This document shows, piece after piece, positions 21,766 to 33,766 of a DNA stretch of 64,000 bases. This stretch comes from Darksidea phi. Its lineage: Eukaryota > Ascomycota > Dothideomycetes > Pleosporales > Lentitheciaceae. The position numbers and the translations under genes were made by a program. Location: the NCBI GenBank assembly GCA_030770425.1, contig JASJFT010000016.1:62001-126000 (forward strand). The letters are read 5' to 3'. Numbering within the stretch: the first letter of the stretch is position 1; each line of letters begins with the position of its first letter. The notes beneath the pieces are model-generated. The model worked only from the letters and a program-made list of their open reading frames with translations, was not told the DNA's origin and did not search any database.

Positions 21766-22050
21766 TCAACGGGACACAACATGGGATCCCGTGACGATAC
21801 AATTTTCATCGTTGAGCTCCCCCGCATCTATGGATGGTGCGAAATAAGCATTGTACTCGTTAGTGACATAAACACTTTTTCCGTTTTTGCATTGGATACG
21901 ATTTTCCTTCGTCCAGCTTCCTTCCGGATATTTGCATCTGTATCGGCTCAACAAATGTCCCTTATGGTTGCGCTCGCTGCAATCCCAGGGATTCTCGGAA
22001 CACAAGAAGCCATTCGACAAGGCCAACAAAAGGAACGTCGAGAAGAACAT
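21766..22050 (-). CDS. Small secreted cysteine-containing protein (effector-like)
   Basis: Intronless 94-residue protein starting at an ATG. A short basic-free hydrophobic leader (MFFSTFLLLALSNGF) predicts secretion. The mature part is about 78 residues with cysteines near positions 24, 39, 54 and 84, possibly two disulfides, plus one at 17 close to the cleavage site. It is rich in Asn, Tyr and charged residues and lacks repeats. Small size, signal peptide and paired cysteines are the usual criteria for candidate effectors or antimicrobial-like secreted proteins. No family was recognised. Its start lies about 108 bp from that of a divergent rightward gene, so the promoter is very compact. Confidence 0.6.
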   Translation of the reverse strand: MFFSTFLLLALSNGFLCSENPWDCSERNHKGHLLSRYRCKYPEGSWTKENRIQCKNGKSVYVTNEYNAYFAPSIDAGELNDENCIVTGSHVVSR

Positions 22051-22157
22051 CGAGCCCGACGATGCAATCTGATTGCAAGATGCATCAAGTCGTCGGTATG
22101 GTCTCGAGAACTCGATGGGAGACCCCTTGTTCTTCGCGACGGAGCGGTGCGTAGAAT

Positions 22158-23516
22158 ATGCTCGTAACCCACTCGTTCCTGTCTATGGTATTTGACTGGC
22201 AGCAGGTCTACGTTAATGCCTGCGGATCTAACGGCGCGATACTGGACCATCAGCTTGCCGGTTACTTCCTTCCGTATCCTGATAGCTCCTACGAAGGACT
22301 CGTCACCACCATCACAGACGCAGTGCCGATGATGAATTGGGTATATATTCACTCGGAGACGCACCAACTTCAATACGGCGTGCGGAAAGACGCTGAACCT
22401 CATTTTACCGGGCCCTTCGATTGCACACGTCAAGATCGCCGCCTAACCATCTTTGGCTGGGAGGGCTTCTGCGCCGTGGAGATGCAGCAGGGTGTCTGGA
22501 GCGTATTCTTTGATATTGACGACGATGGATTGAAGGGGATGATGGGGAAAGGTATCATTGCGAGGGAAACGCGGGTGCTGGAGATTGAATTGAGTAGGGT
22601 GGAGAAACGGTGGAAGAAAGACGTGAGCGTGAGGACTGCAGATCAATCGATCAACCGTGAGAAAGAGCTTGATTTGGACAGCAAGGAGGTTATCAACGAG
22701 CATAATTGCAATGGTTATCCGCCAGCAAGGTCAAGTGGAACTTCAGGAGGTGCGCTTGGGTCGACAAAGGATGTTTTGGGGTCATCCTTTGGAGCAGTGA
22801 ACGGCGTCCGGGAGAGCAAATCGCATACGATAGACAATGCTTCGGCCCATGTCTCACCTCCGACGCAATCTTCAAGAATGCATTCGGTCCTGGAAGAGGC
22901 GAAAATGCTCAGACCTCAGACCTCAATACATGCACAGCAGAGCATTCGGCGAGCTACACAACGGGTCCAGCAAGCTGTACAGCGCATGCAAAGCGATTAT
23001 CAGCCATACACCGATCCGCTGACACCAAAGCTCAGGCCAACTAGCTACATTGCTTCCCGCTCTCCATCACAGCCATCCACTGAATCCGAAGAAATCTTGC
23101 AACCGCATGCCAATAACCGCTGGCCTCATACACCAGCTAGTCCGTCTATCGTTGTCGCTGAGACCCCAGTGGTCTTGCCTACAAACGGGCCGCGCCCAAG
23201 GAGATCCGAACAGCCCGTCCAAAACATCTCACCGCCAGCATCTCTAGATCATGGGTCGAATACAAACAGCTCCGCAAAAAGCATAAAGGATTACACAGCA
23301 CCCCAAATCTTTCTGCCACCGGTATCGAAGCCGCCTTTCGATGAATATAGTCCAATCGAGGAACAAGTGGAGTCAAGAGCGAGGGTTCTCCTGAGGCGAT
23401 TAAAGAAAGGTAGCATCAAAGCAGCTAAAAGTAAGGCCAGTCTAAAAAAATTAACAGAGCAGGTGACGAACAGGAGTCCCAACGAGGCGACAAGGCCGGG
23501 ACGGTACCTAGATTGA
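22158..23516 (+). CDS. Uncharacterised protein with conserved N-terminal globular domain
   Basis: Open frame of up to 452 residues. The N-terminal 150 residues look globular and conserved: GAILDHQLAGYFLPYPDS, TTITDAVPMMNWVYIH, ETHQLQYGVRKDAEPH, FTGPFDCTRQDRRLT and GWEGFCAVE. This pattern resembles uncharacterised fungal proteins I have seen without functional names. The rest is low-complexity, Ser/Pro/Gln-rich, with a basic lysine-rich C-terminus (LLRRLKKGSIKAAKSKAS). The start is uncertain: ATG at 22158 and ATG at 22185 are both in frame. Sequence just upstream (around 22119-22151) could be another exon spliced to an acceptor near 22190. Nothing suggests secretion or membrane insertion. Confidence 0.65.
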   Translation: MLVTHSFLSMVFDWQQVYVNACGSNGAILDHQLAGYFLPYPDSSYEGLVTTITDAVPMMNWVYIHSETHQLQYGVRKDAEPHFTGPFDCTRQDRRLTIFGWEGFCAVEMQQGVWSVFFDIDDDGLKGMMGKGIIARETRVLEIELSRVEKRWKKDVSVRTADQSINREKELDLDSKEVINEHNCNGYPPARSSGTSGGALGSTKDVLGSSFGAVNGVRESKSHTIDNASAHVSPPTQSSRMHSVLEEAKMLRPQTSIHAQQSIRRATQRVQQAVQRMQSDYQPYTDPLTPKLRPTSYIASRSPSQPSTESEEILQPHANNRWPHTPASPSIVVAETPVVLPTNGPRPRRSEQPVQNISPPASLDHGSNTNSSAKSIKDYTAPQIFLPPVSKPPFDEYSPIEEQVESRARVLLRRLKKGSIKAAKSKASLKKLTEQVTNRSPNEATRPGRYLD

Positions 23517-24252
23517 CGAGGAAACAAAACGAGATGCTGGGAATAATACGTCACTGGGCGAGGAAGGAGGATGCGCTAGCACGGTTCCATAGTTTGCTTT
23601 GCGAAGACTCCATTCCTGTGAGCTGTATAATGTCAGTGTTGGCGTACATGCAAGCGTACATGCAAGCAAGCACATGATTGCAAAACCTCCGAGTGATGTC
23701 ATCGCGCAGTCCCCGTTCCTCATTACTGGCTAACTACGAAGATGGGGCGTGTCGGCATATACGTGGGGTAGCGCTCGAATACTGCACACCCTGTATTCGT
23801 AGATCTTGGAATAAAAGTCCATCGAAGATCTTACTACTCGGCGGCTTCGCTGTTCGCGTAAATGTACTCCGGAATGCTCCTCACGTACGCGCCTCCCTCC
23901 CCCCGGGGCCAATAGCAAAACCGCATATCCCAACGTCCAACGCGACAAGGCCGCAGACACCCAATCCTTGGCACATATTAGCCGCGAGCTTTTCCAGCAG
24001 GGTACTCCACGAACCCATATCTCGCTCCGCCTTCCAAATAACACTGCACACGACACACTAACCAGTCCACCACGCCATTTCGCCAAAGCGACATGAATCT
24101 AACCCCGCCATCCGCCCGGACCAACCAGCGCAAGATCCGAATCATCACCTCTAGCTATCGATATCGGGCTTGAGTAGCAGCTTGGCGTCGGCATATCTTC
24201 GCTCGACCGACATATCTACTACACCGCACTACACCACACTACACCACACCGC

Positions 24253-24276
24253 GCATCACGCATCACGCATCACGCA
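24253..24276. repeat. GCATCAC heptamer repeat
   Basis: Three perfect head-to-tail copies of GCATCAC followed by GCA. The preceding 30-40 bp contain imperfect CACTACAC units, so the whole stretch from about 24225 is simple sequence. Confidence 0.75.
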
Positions 24277-24956
24277 AGTCAGCCAGAGATCAACACGCAG
24301 GGTCCATTCAATGAGGCCGAGATCTTCAGCGGGAAGGATCGTCCCGCCTGCCAAAAGCAAGCTGTGTCTCTGAAACAACAGGCAACTCCCATCTAACCCA
24401 GCACGTAAGCCGCATGCCCATTAGACGAGCTTGCAGAAGCGGCACGCCCATGTGCAGATGCGATAAGAAGATCTCGCAAGTGCAAAGAGAGCGACGCCAG
24501 AAAACGTGCGCAATGATCACCGTCGGGAAAATTCACCTAACCCATGCTTTCGGCGACAAGAGGTGGAATATTATCGCCGAAGTGCTTTATCTGATTTGCC
24601 GGGCGGCAAATGCGGTGGAGCCCGCCGAGGTGTTGGAGGGTAGGTGGTAACGGCAGGGAAGTCGACGCGGCATAACTGCGGGGTGAGGTCACGATACAGG
24701 ACGCTATAGTATGCAGCCTACTCTAGCGGCACGTAGACTGCATGCGTGGGGCCTTGCGGAAACGCCCTCTCAGAAGGTGGTGATAGTCGGCGTGGTGGTT
24801 TTTGTGAGTAATGGCGCGAGCGAGTGCTCACCGTGTGCGGTGGTTGCCGCGGTAAGAGTGTGAAGAGATCAATCGATGGCACCATATGCTTCATTCCGTA
24901 TTATATCCTTCAACAGTTGATCAATCTGTTGCGAACTATGTATCCAACGCAGTGTA

Positions 24957-25174
24957 AATGCTCAAGCCTGGACGCCGCCCAATGCATCCCTAAAATACAA
25001 AACGAACGTGGAATGCCAAAATCAAACGCCGCGGTAATGCAATGTGGGCGATACGATGCGATGCGGTGAAGCCACAACGCCAGGAAATGCAAAAATGTCT
25101 GGAAATGGAAACGCCTCAATGCCGCCCAATGCAAATGCTCCTAAACATGCGCCCTCCGTCTATTGTTCCAATGC
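24957..25174. repeat. Cluster of nine AATGC pentamers
   Basis: AATGC occurs at 24957, 24981, 25012, 25036, 25086, 25118, 25128, 25134 and 25170. A 13-bp direct repeat GCCGCCCAATGCA occurs near 24975 and 25121. On the strand of the neighbouring leftward gene this is GCATT, placed in its probable 3' untranslated region. Confidence 0.6.
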
Positions 25175-25211
25175 AGCGTAACAATCTTGTATCCATGCGT
25201 GTGCGCCTCCT

Positions 25212-25892
25212 TCACAGTCTTGACTTCTCTGCCACCTCACCTCTCGCGCGAGACTTCGACGACCTCCGGCGATCCACGCCATCCTTGGCCTTTTTTGACT
25301 TTGCGCGTCTCAACATTGGCAGCTCATCCTCCTCGGATTCGTCGACGGTGAATAGGTCCGGACTGGGTTCTCTCCATGAGTGGCGGTGACCCGAGAGTGT
25401 CCGTGAATACCGGCGACGGCTGCGTGCCTTGCGTGAAAGGAGTTCTTGAGCCCGGCCGCGAGTAGGTTCTGTTGTGGTGATCCTTGGTGTGCTTGTGGTG
25501 AGCTTGGTGACCATGTGTGGTGTGTTGTTCAAGCGGTCGTCTTCGAGCTGCATGAAGGACTCGTCGTCGTCGTCTGCCTCGGTTCCGTGGTACTGGCCGT
25601 GTAGATGGGTGTGGTTGGACTTGACATAGCGAGCCCACTTGTCCGCAACGTTCGATTTGAACTTGGATGCCTTGGATGATCGAGACCCGTCGGGTACGAC
25701 GATGCCTGCGCTCAACGAGAGAGCGTCGTACGGGTCATCTTCCTCGTATACAGGTGTGAGGAAGTGAGCGAACGGCTCCTCGTCGATATCTGGCAGATCG
25801 GCCTCGGCCGGCGAGGGAAACTCGATGCTATCAATGCACGGTGGGAATGAGTAAGACCGGGAGTTCACCGTGTTCCGTAGATACGAAGGCAT
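25212..25892 (-). CDS. Uncharacterised intrinsically disordered protein
   Basis: Intronless frame of 226 residues from the ATG at 25892 (MPSYLRNTVN...). The same frame is open further upstream, but only from a GTG, so I keep the ATG. The N-terminal third is acidic and aromatic (FPPCIDSIEFPSPAEADLP, EEPFAHFLTPVYEEDDPYDA). The centre has KSNVADKWARYVKSNHTHLHG. The C-terminus is strongly basic with Arg/Lys/Ser clusters (KARSRRRYSRTLSGHRH; RRSSKSRARG) interrupted by an acidic SEEDELPML patch. This suggests a largely disordered nuclear or signalling protein with possible phosphorylation sites. I do not recognise a family. Confidence 0.6.
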   Translation of the reverse strand: MPSYLRNTVNSRSYSFPPCIDSIEFPSPAEADLPDIDEEPFAHFLTPVYEEDDPYDALSLSAGIVVPDGSRSSKASKFKSNVADKWARYVKSNHTHLHGQYHGTEADDDDESFMQLEDDRLNNTPHMVTKLTTSTPRITTTEPTRGRAQELLSRKARSRRRYSRTLSGHRHSWREPSPDLFTVDESEEDELPMLRRAKSKKAKDGVDRRRSSKSRARGEVAEKSRL

Positions 25893-28800
25893 AGCCGATA
25901 TGATGCCCTTGACTGATCGTAGGTGGGAAGCGCGGCGGACAGAGAGCGACGGGTGGTTGCTTTGTTCGACCTCGATGACGATGATGCTAGCTCGGAGGCT
26001 CTTGTCCGGCCCACGGCCGGTCGATGCCTGAGGAAGCAACGGGCGGATGCTTGCCGAAGAGAGATGGATGGTGGTGGCGGCTGGCGGTTTATGTAGCTTG
26101 GCCAGCGGGATGGGAAAGATGGAAGAAGAGCGCACGCGCGGGGCTTATATACGTGACTCTTGCATACGGCCTCTAAAGAGCCGCGTGTTTTTATCACCGA
26201 GGCGCAGCGGAAGGACAGTCCACGGAGGGCGTGTGAATCATAAAATGAGACAAGGGGGGATGGTGCCTGGAGGTGTTTGCCCGTTGAAGAGGCAGATGGC
26301 AATGAGGAAACGGAAGGAATAAGAGACCTTTTATCTACAATCCCCACCAGAACGCCGGATATCAGACGCATACGGGGGAAGGATCGTGCAGCGTTATATA
26401 GACCCTGGGGAAAGATATACGGCCGGTCCTGCATCCGTCCGTGTGCGACCTGGAGCTGCAGCACACGTACATTAGCGGAAGTGGGCGGAAAGCTTAGTTC
26501 AGTGTGGACCGATAGCAAAGGAATTCGAGGGCAACAGTGTGTGGATGACAGGCCGTGTGGGCGCGGGTTAGACACATGATCCTGTTGGTGGTGTGCTGAG
26601 GAGGCGTCGAAGGGGGTCATCTGCAAGCCCAGGGTGTATCCCCTGCACGGCCGGCTGGTCGCATGCAGCAAAGCGGGGCAAAGACATCGCAATACCACAT
26701 TGGCGGCCGTTGGTGCAGGTCTGGCGATCGCCGGGGAATCCAAGGCTGGCGCGGGTAGAGTGCAGCAACGCAACTGAGCAGGCGGCGATGAAAAGAGGCC
26801 ATGTTGGAGCCGAAACTCGGACGCTTGGAAGGCGGCATTCTTTGCGGAGCGGGGCTCGCAACCACCACGAATACCGCCGGACATCACCACCCCATGCCTC
26901 CCAGCCTCACTCGCCATCTTGGCCTTCCTGGGCTCGCTTGTGGCGCCCAAAGGGGCTGACTGGTGGTGAGCGACACCGCAAAGCCTTGCCCCATCCAGCG
27001 CGACGCGTCCGCTCTGGGTTGTGGTGCTGATTGCGTGAACCTTCGTTCGGCTGGCGCAGCTTGCAGCCGACCATCTTCCCTGCCGGCGCTGTATCACAGC
27101 CTCATCCATTTCGTGTGACTGTGCCTATGTTTCAGTTGACGCAGACGACCAATACACCACTCAATATATCCGTCGAAGCTAGCCATCAAAAACTGATCAG
27201 ATGGGAGCACACCAAATGGCATTTGCCATGGCGGTTTGCCATATGATTTCGACATTTCGCTCGCCTGCCCCTAGTCTCGGCCTGACAATACCTGTTTGCA
27301 ACCACTCAGACCTTGGAATTGCTGCTTCCTGACCACTCCGGGAAATATAACCTAGGCATTTAGAATGCTTGGTGTGGTAGAGCGTGATTAACGGGGCAGT
27401 GCGCCGTACGAATTACGACTTCGTTCCGTGCTCGTGTGGCGCCCACCACCACCCCTTCGTTCGGTCCAGCTTACGAGAACGACAGCCTTAGTCTATGCGT
27501 AATCCATGTGTGGTCACTTTCTTATCGACTATCTCGCGTCCCAGCACCCTGATTCACAGGTTCTGATGTAAGAACCTTATCACTGTGTCACTTGCAGTGC
27601 CTCCGCATCGGTATGCTCCGATCGTGCAGGTGATTACATGCCAGATTCCATTCGTGGAGCGCTCCAACTTCGACCAACACACGGAAGAGGACCGCGCATG
27701 CGCGCGAACAATTCGCGCAGGTAGTGGAGTGCATAACATGCGGGGGGAGCGAAGCACCTCCTTGGGGGCTGTAGTATTGAGGTAGCATCCATCCACCACT
27801 AGGCGTGGAAAGCAGCCTCTTGAGGCGGCTTTTCAGCTCGCCCCACCCTTCTGCCCCTGCAGGCAGATCCTGTCTTGTATGCCTGATCAGGCAGCCAGCA
27901 CTGATTATAGTAGCACTTGATCTGACGAAACGACAGCCTGCCAGCATGGTCTGATCAGTAAATTAGCATTGCGGCAACCAACCTCATCACGACGACCTCC
28001 ACTTGGCAGGCATGTGTATCTGTCAGCGTATAGACACTCGGAGGGTTATCAGAAGAAGATTTGAGGATCTTTACGACGGACGTGGTGGGTATGATGAGCT
28101 CTACAACACGTATCTATTCAGCGTCTCATTCCGTCTTCCACCTTGCTTACGACACCCAACCCCGTTTTCCAGATTCCCATTGCAACTTCTCAATCGGTTA
28201 GGATCAACAACTTCCAGCAGTAGACTTAGCGCCGTAACGTGACGTATTTCTTGCAGGTGTCCGCTCGGCCGTTGACATTTTGACCGTTCCACACCGCCTC
28301 TTTCGACGAGTCTTAAAGTCTCTTGACGCCTTTCAAGTTTGTTATACCGAAGTGCTAACGGAGCCTAACAGCGAAATACAGCTCTAGCAGACCCCGCTGT
28401 CGCATACCATCATGCTGCTACCTCGACATCCGTACACTCCAACATGCGCCGATACGTTATAAAGAAACGCCGAACCGTTCGGCCCTTCCTCCTACACTCT
28501 CCTACGTTCTTGTGCCTTGGATGTTGCGGATGGGAACTGAATTCGGAGGCTTTCACCGCTTGCGATCGCCAACCGAAGTCAAGCCGGCGTCCTTGAGTGG
28601 CTGGTATGTCCGAGGAGTTTGAAAGAAATGCCATCATACCCCACATCGAGTGTTTTCGCAGTAGCGTACGCTACAAGTCCTCACCGTCTCCCTAGAACCC
28701 AGATGTGACGGCTAGGAGACAGCATTTCCATTGATCATCGCTCGAACCCGCTCCGAAACAACCGACTTCTTCGCCTACATGACGAGGCTTACACCGCTTT

Positions 28801-31800
28801 CAACTACCTCCGTCCGAGAACCTACGCGCTCGCTTTATGTCCCACATCTACTGATTCGTTTCCAGCAAGCATCTTTAACCCTGCGAGGGGGTGCGGTATC
28901 ATCGGAACAACTCTTCAACATGAGTGTATCCTACTGCCGACACCGCATCTTCTACGGATATTTACGCATGATTCTTTAGGTCTTCATGAAGTGGAGGTAG
29001 AGCTAATTCTGAGCTAACCCGTCTCTATAGCTCCTCAGGCAGGTCGCATGTCCTTCAGATCCTTCTACTCCGTAGCTAAACATGGCTTATAGCGCGCGAG
29101 TGACAAATACAGGCCATATCACCCTGAGGACCAACGTCACAGGTACCATAATGAGCTGGACTTGTATTTTAGACGCAGGCGGAACGGAATGAATTGCCCA
29201 TCTTATGCCGCGGGAGTTGCATCAGCTTCAAGCTTCCATCCGGCGAAACCATTGATCGTATCCATGAAGACTCCAGAACAGGGGCCTGATCGCACCAAAT
29301 CCCCCCAAACATGATTTTCGATCGTGCATTTTTGAGCGCTCATGCCACATCCATATGGAATGCACATCAAGGGCTCGCCAATAGGTCCGTGCTAGGCCTG
29401 GCAAGTACTTTTCAATTCGGTAAATATCATGGTCATTATCATCCGGAGAAGCGAGCACATGGAGCTTTATAAATCAAATCTTGGTGTAGCTACCGATGCC
29501 GCGCAATGGAAAACGTTCGAGTCGTCCCTCCCTTCATGAGCTTCCAGTTGATGATGTGCTTGAGCTCAACTTGAAAGGCCTAAGTCCAGGTACTATTGCT
29601 CTGTATCTTGCTTTGGGGTTGACAGACAACGTGCTACAATGACACCAAACATACATTGGTGGCGTAGCGGATGGTTCCAGCAGACTTTCTGTGATCTATT
29701 AGCGCACGAAGAGGCGATCGGAGGCCAGCAGCTACGTGTATATACTCTGGAGCTTTGCTAGACCTGTATAAAACGAGCACATCCTTCTCCCCCGTTCACA
29801 CTATTCAGGAGAAAACGGATCCGCGCAACCTTCTGACATTCTATACAATGCTGTGAAACCAAGCATCTCGAGTTGCTGTAAACATGTGCGTCGACCTTGA
29901 GAACCAGCGGACCGGCGCGAACATGCAATGATATGTGCGATTGTTTGGGTACGAGCACATAAATGTGGCTTCCTCCATTTTGAGCGTAGTGGAGTAGCAA
30001 ACAACACCACACCCACGATAGCATCTTTTATTTGAAACTCGCCATAGCCATAATGTCACCTTGGGTTTTATCCAAACCACACAAACCGCACAAACAATCG
30101 CTGAAAGCTCACTGAGTCCGAGAACAAGAACTCATATCAAGGTCATCAGAAACTTTTAAACGTCGGCCGAATGATGCCGCATGTGCCTTGGCCCCGGAAA
30201 ATTGTGCCAAACAACAAATCCAGAATCCGTATTATACTTTCCGCTCCGAGAAAGTCATGGGTACTGCATCTGTCCAATTTTGGTTCGCGTTTAGATAACA
30301 AGCATTGAGTGCGCCTGCAGGTTTATATGTAGTACATGCAAATGCTCTGGAGAGCAAAGACATACGGAGTTTCGCGAGTTCTTATCGGCGCAGCTGAGTA
30401 AAAGCACATTTGAACTCGAATTGGATCATGAAGTCGAAGCGCAGCGAGGCTTCCACCTTGGCTTCCCCAGCACGGTAATCTGTACATGCATGGCTGTACG
30501 TTGTGACTATAGCGCAGACAATTTTCCTCGGCAATATTGTGTTTGGAATCCAGCCAGCCGGCCAAACACCGCTCATGTAGGTGTTGAATAAACTCTTTAG
30601 GAACGGGTACGTTAACCATACTGATGTCGACATTCCTTGTAGAGGCAACAGATGGCGGCAGCTTTGTTCGACTCAAATTGTGTTGGAACCCACATGATAT
30701 CTCAGCCCAGGTTGTTGCAATAGAACAGGAGACACACATTCTTGTGGATCAACTTAGTTTAGGGAGAGATATCCAAAGCAAGCAGGGAGATAATCATACT
30801 CGGTTCCTTCGGTCCAAGAGAGAAGAGCAAAGCAGCGCCCTGCTGTGTAACTTTTAGCAGTATAAGCCAGGGCAAGCATGAATAGTGCACGAGGAGATTT
30901 TGGGAGTGCTTGCTGTCGATACCGTGGGCAGGGCGAAAAAAGAAAGAAGCCAGATTTATAAATATGATTTGGCGAGTGACCACCAGGGCGGCATGGGATT
31001 GAAGGCTAGCGTCTGCAGCATCCTCATGATGCTCTGTTCTTCATGGTTTCAATATAAACGCAAAAACTCAACACATAGAATGTTGGCTTCATCATCGTCT
31101 TAGTCCAGACAAATAGGGAGACCCGAATTACTTAAGGGTTCTTTTTCGGTTGAATAGAGAGCTATACGCAATAGAAGTGTGCTCTGTGAAGCACATGGAA
31201 GATCGAAAAGAGCAGCGAATGGCGCATATCAATTCTGAAGTGAAGAAGTGCTCGGAGTACCGACAAGGTGGTAGAAAATTCTGAGGCGGAAACTCCCAAG
31301 CTCCCAAATGTCGTACTTCGTGATTGTTGATGTGGACTCGTTTCGAAATCGGCCGCTCATCCGTCCCCCACAAATGTATGCTCGTTAGGCTCATCTTCGC
31401 AGAGCAAGAGCGTCCACATGAAATCTTCCTCATACGTTTTTGACCCCACGCTGATCCTCCGCAGGCATCTGTCCGTGAACTGCGTATATAAAGACAGCAA
31501 AGCCGCACCATGTGATTCCAAGCACTAGGATTTTGCTCCATAGAGAGTGACCGGTATGTCTCCACGTCCTGCATTTTAGAAGGCCGTTAATAGCCCATTA
31601 AAGCCATCCGATAGAGCAGTAGCGAGCGAAAGTCTAATTTGAAAAAGCTCAAGCCCCCATGAAGAGACATCTTGTAGGACTCGTCATTGGAACTCAACTC
31701 GCCGGGACCGAGAGCCACCGCATCCATTTGTGTAATCTCGCTTTTAGAGCAGAGGCAAGGCAAATATCGTTGACTTCGAATTTGTGTTCGCCAAAGCAAG

Positions 31801-32057
31801 AAGAAAACATGTCCCGCTCTCGATGTACATTAACTAAGACATGCACACCCCAATCCAACTTCTTTTAGTGATAGCAGGGCGACCAGTGGCATACAGGAAG
31901 AGCCAGAAACAGGTATAATGGGGCTTTATACAGAATCTGCATCTCGAGTGTCGGACCTTCCCAGTAGCAGTAGCGTCCCACATGTACGATACTTTCCCGA
32001 TTTTAATCCCATCCCAAAGAAAGATTCGACAGACATTTGTGCATCGCTGTGACCATT
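25893..32057. other. Large gene-poor interval
   Basis: About 6.2 kb with only short, unrelated ORFs. The longest frame (25865-27109, leftward) runs over the 5' flank of the neighbouring gene and has a random-looking composition. The DNA is moderately GC-balanced, not strongly AT-rich, so heavy RIP mutation is not obvious. I see no transposase, reverse transcriptase, long terminal repeat or terminal inverted repeat. Confidence 0.45.
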
Positions 32058-32744
32058 TCATCGCAGACTGACGAGGTCTAGGCAAGCGTCAGACCTCAAA
32101 GCAGAAAGACAGCATGACACTGCCCCGCGCGAGTTTAAGTGACCGGCCAGTAGGTACAGTGCAAATAGGGGGAGAAAATCAAAGGCAGACATATCCGTCT
32201 TCGAGTGAAATCGTAGGCTCCGATATTTTGCTCTGAGAATCGGCGTCGAGCATGACCAAGCATTTTCGACGCTTTTAGCTCGGAAAGTTGGTACGAAGCC
32301 GTTCAAGCACTTTCCAACATTGCTAAACCGTCCAAGGGAATATAGAGCGTCTGCCGCCTGGAAGAGCGCCTTCTCTACTGGGTTGGAGCCGAAGTTAGGG
32401 AAGCCAGCATTAGAGAGTGCAGCGTCGAACTGCTTGGTTTTGAGAAAAGCAATCGATCTGTTGCATTTGATAATCTCGATCTCGTTTTTAGTGGCCGGTT
32501 GTGAAAGGACATCCGAATATTTGTTCAGCCCGTTTAGCACATGTGGTTCCCGACCAGAACAGGAGGGGTTGATTTCAAGCGGCAGTGCGAAAACAGCATA
32601 TCCGGGGTTGCGCGACGGTTTGAGAGGCTCCTTTAGCAACCTTCTTTCTAGTTCCGGCTCCAGTTCGGGCAGAAGCAAAGAAAGAGACGATCCAGACATG
32701 ATTATCCACAGATTGGCATATTCCGGTTGCGCACCTCCATGCAC
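32058..32744 (-). pseudogene. Broken TPR-type protein gene, possibly a TPR-SET family member
   Basis: The open frame contains a clear helical-repeat segment: IKCNRSIAFLKTKQFDAAL, then SNAGFPNFGSNPVEKALFQ, then AADALYSLGRFSNVGKCLNG. This matches the TPR part of fungal TPR-plus-SET-domain proteins (SMYD-like lysine methyltransferases). No SET motif (NHSC, YG) can be found downstream. After about residue 150 the frame becomes unlike the family and ends after 228 codons. The frame opens at a GTG, and related sequence upstream (about 32745-32860) sits in other frames. I read it as a degraded or truncated copy in a gene-poor stretch. Confidence 0.5.
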
Positions 32745-33766
32745 TCGAGGACTTGCTCATACTCCACCAAATCGCTCCCCACAATAGCCTCGAAAGCTTT
32801 CACTACGGCCTTTAGAAAGATGACCAGATCGGTTTGATAGAAGGAGTTTTCCCCAGTCTGTAGGATGGGGGCTGCTATGTTTGAAAAATAGGCTAATCAC
32901 AGTTAGGAGGGTGAATAGCTCTTGAAAGAGGTGGAGGATTCAGTACCTTGAACAGCGAAGACTGATCACTGAGCGGATTCGATTCGATTAACGAGCAGTA
33001 GAGATGAACGAACTATTCGCACAAGCAGGCCCCTTTTATGCCCATATTCGAAGTATGGTTGTTGAGAAGAGTCATTATCAAGCTTGGTAGCCGCTAAAGT
33101 TATCCATGGTTCATGACCAGGCTCTTGAGCCGCACACACAGACACAGACACACACAAAAAAATACTCTCACTGCAGAAGCAGTTGACGCGATCGCTCAGA
33201 CGTGATCATGTTCGAAGGTTGTTTCTAGCGAGCGCGGAGCGACAACATGTGTTGAGACGTTTGAGGTTTTGAGGCACAGGGCGGAGATAGCATTGATATT
33301 ACAGTTTTCGGGTTTAGAGACGTACAGTAGAATGTAGTGTGTAGACGGCAGGAGAGGAAGGCAAGGCAGACATTGTGGGACATGTCTGTGTCTTTTGGCG
33401 AAGCAAATGTACCAGTTTTGGATGTGTCTGTGTCTTTTGGCCAAGGCAGCGAAGCAACATGTGTCCATATTGTTGGGCTTTTGGAGAGCACAGAACAGAA
33501 GCGACATTTGGCTTTGGATATTCATTTTTAGTATAAGCGCAGACGGTGAAAAATAGTGTGAAGAAGAGAAGAGAGCCGGGAGAAGGAAGAGGCTTAAATA
33601 GACGGACTACGACTCAAGGTGGATGAGATGAGAAGACTTCAGGGTATAATACTAGTATGTTACACATTTCTACACCTAATCAAGTGTTTTACGTTGGAGA
33701 TCTACACATATGTTTGTACAATTACTCCTCCCCCTCCGCTGCTGAAGAACGTACCAACCCGTCTAG
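32745..33766. other. Gene-free interval with simple repeats
   Basis: About 1 kb. It includes a CA-rich tract at about 33131-33157 and a 17-bp direct repeat TGTCTGTGTCTTTTGGC at about 33384 and 33425. No gene is visible. Confidence 0.5.

Larger units (their letters stand above)
23517..25211. other. Gene-free interval with short repeats
   Basis: About 1.7 kb without a credible gene. It holds a heptamer repeat near 24253 and, at 24957-25174, a cluster of nine AATGC pentamers lying just past the end of the leftward gene at 25212. Confidence 0.5.

Noticed and set aside
24225..24280. CRISPR-like or telomere-like array
   Set aside because: Units are too short and direct-adjacent; it is ordinary simple sequence in a eukaryotic genome.
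25865..27109. 414-codon leftward ORF starting with ATG
   Set aside because: It overlaps the start and 5' flank of the better-supported gene at 25212-25892. Its composition is random-looking (Cys, Arg, Ser scattered) and it has no domain, signal peptide or splice support.
26000..33600. Transposon or RIP-affected island
   Set aside because: No transposase or reverse transcriptase motifs, no terminal repeats found by eye, and base composition is not strongly AT-rich. A sliding-window RIP index would settle it.
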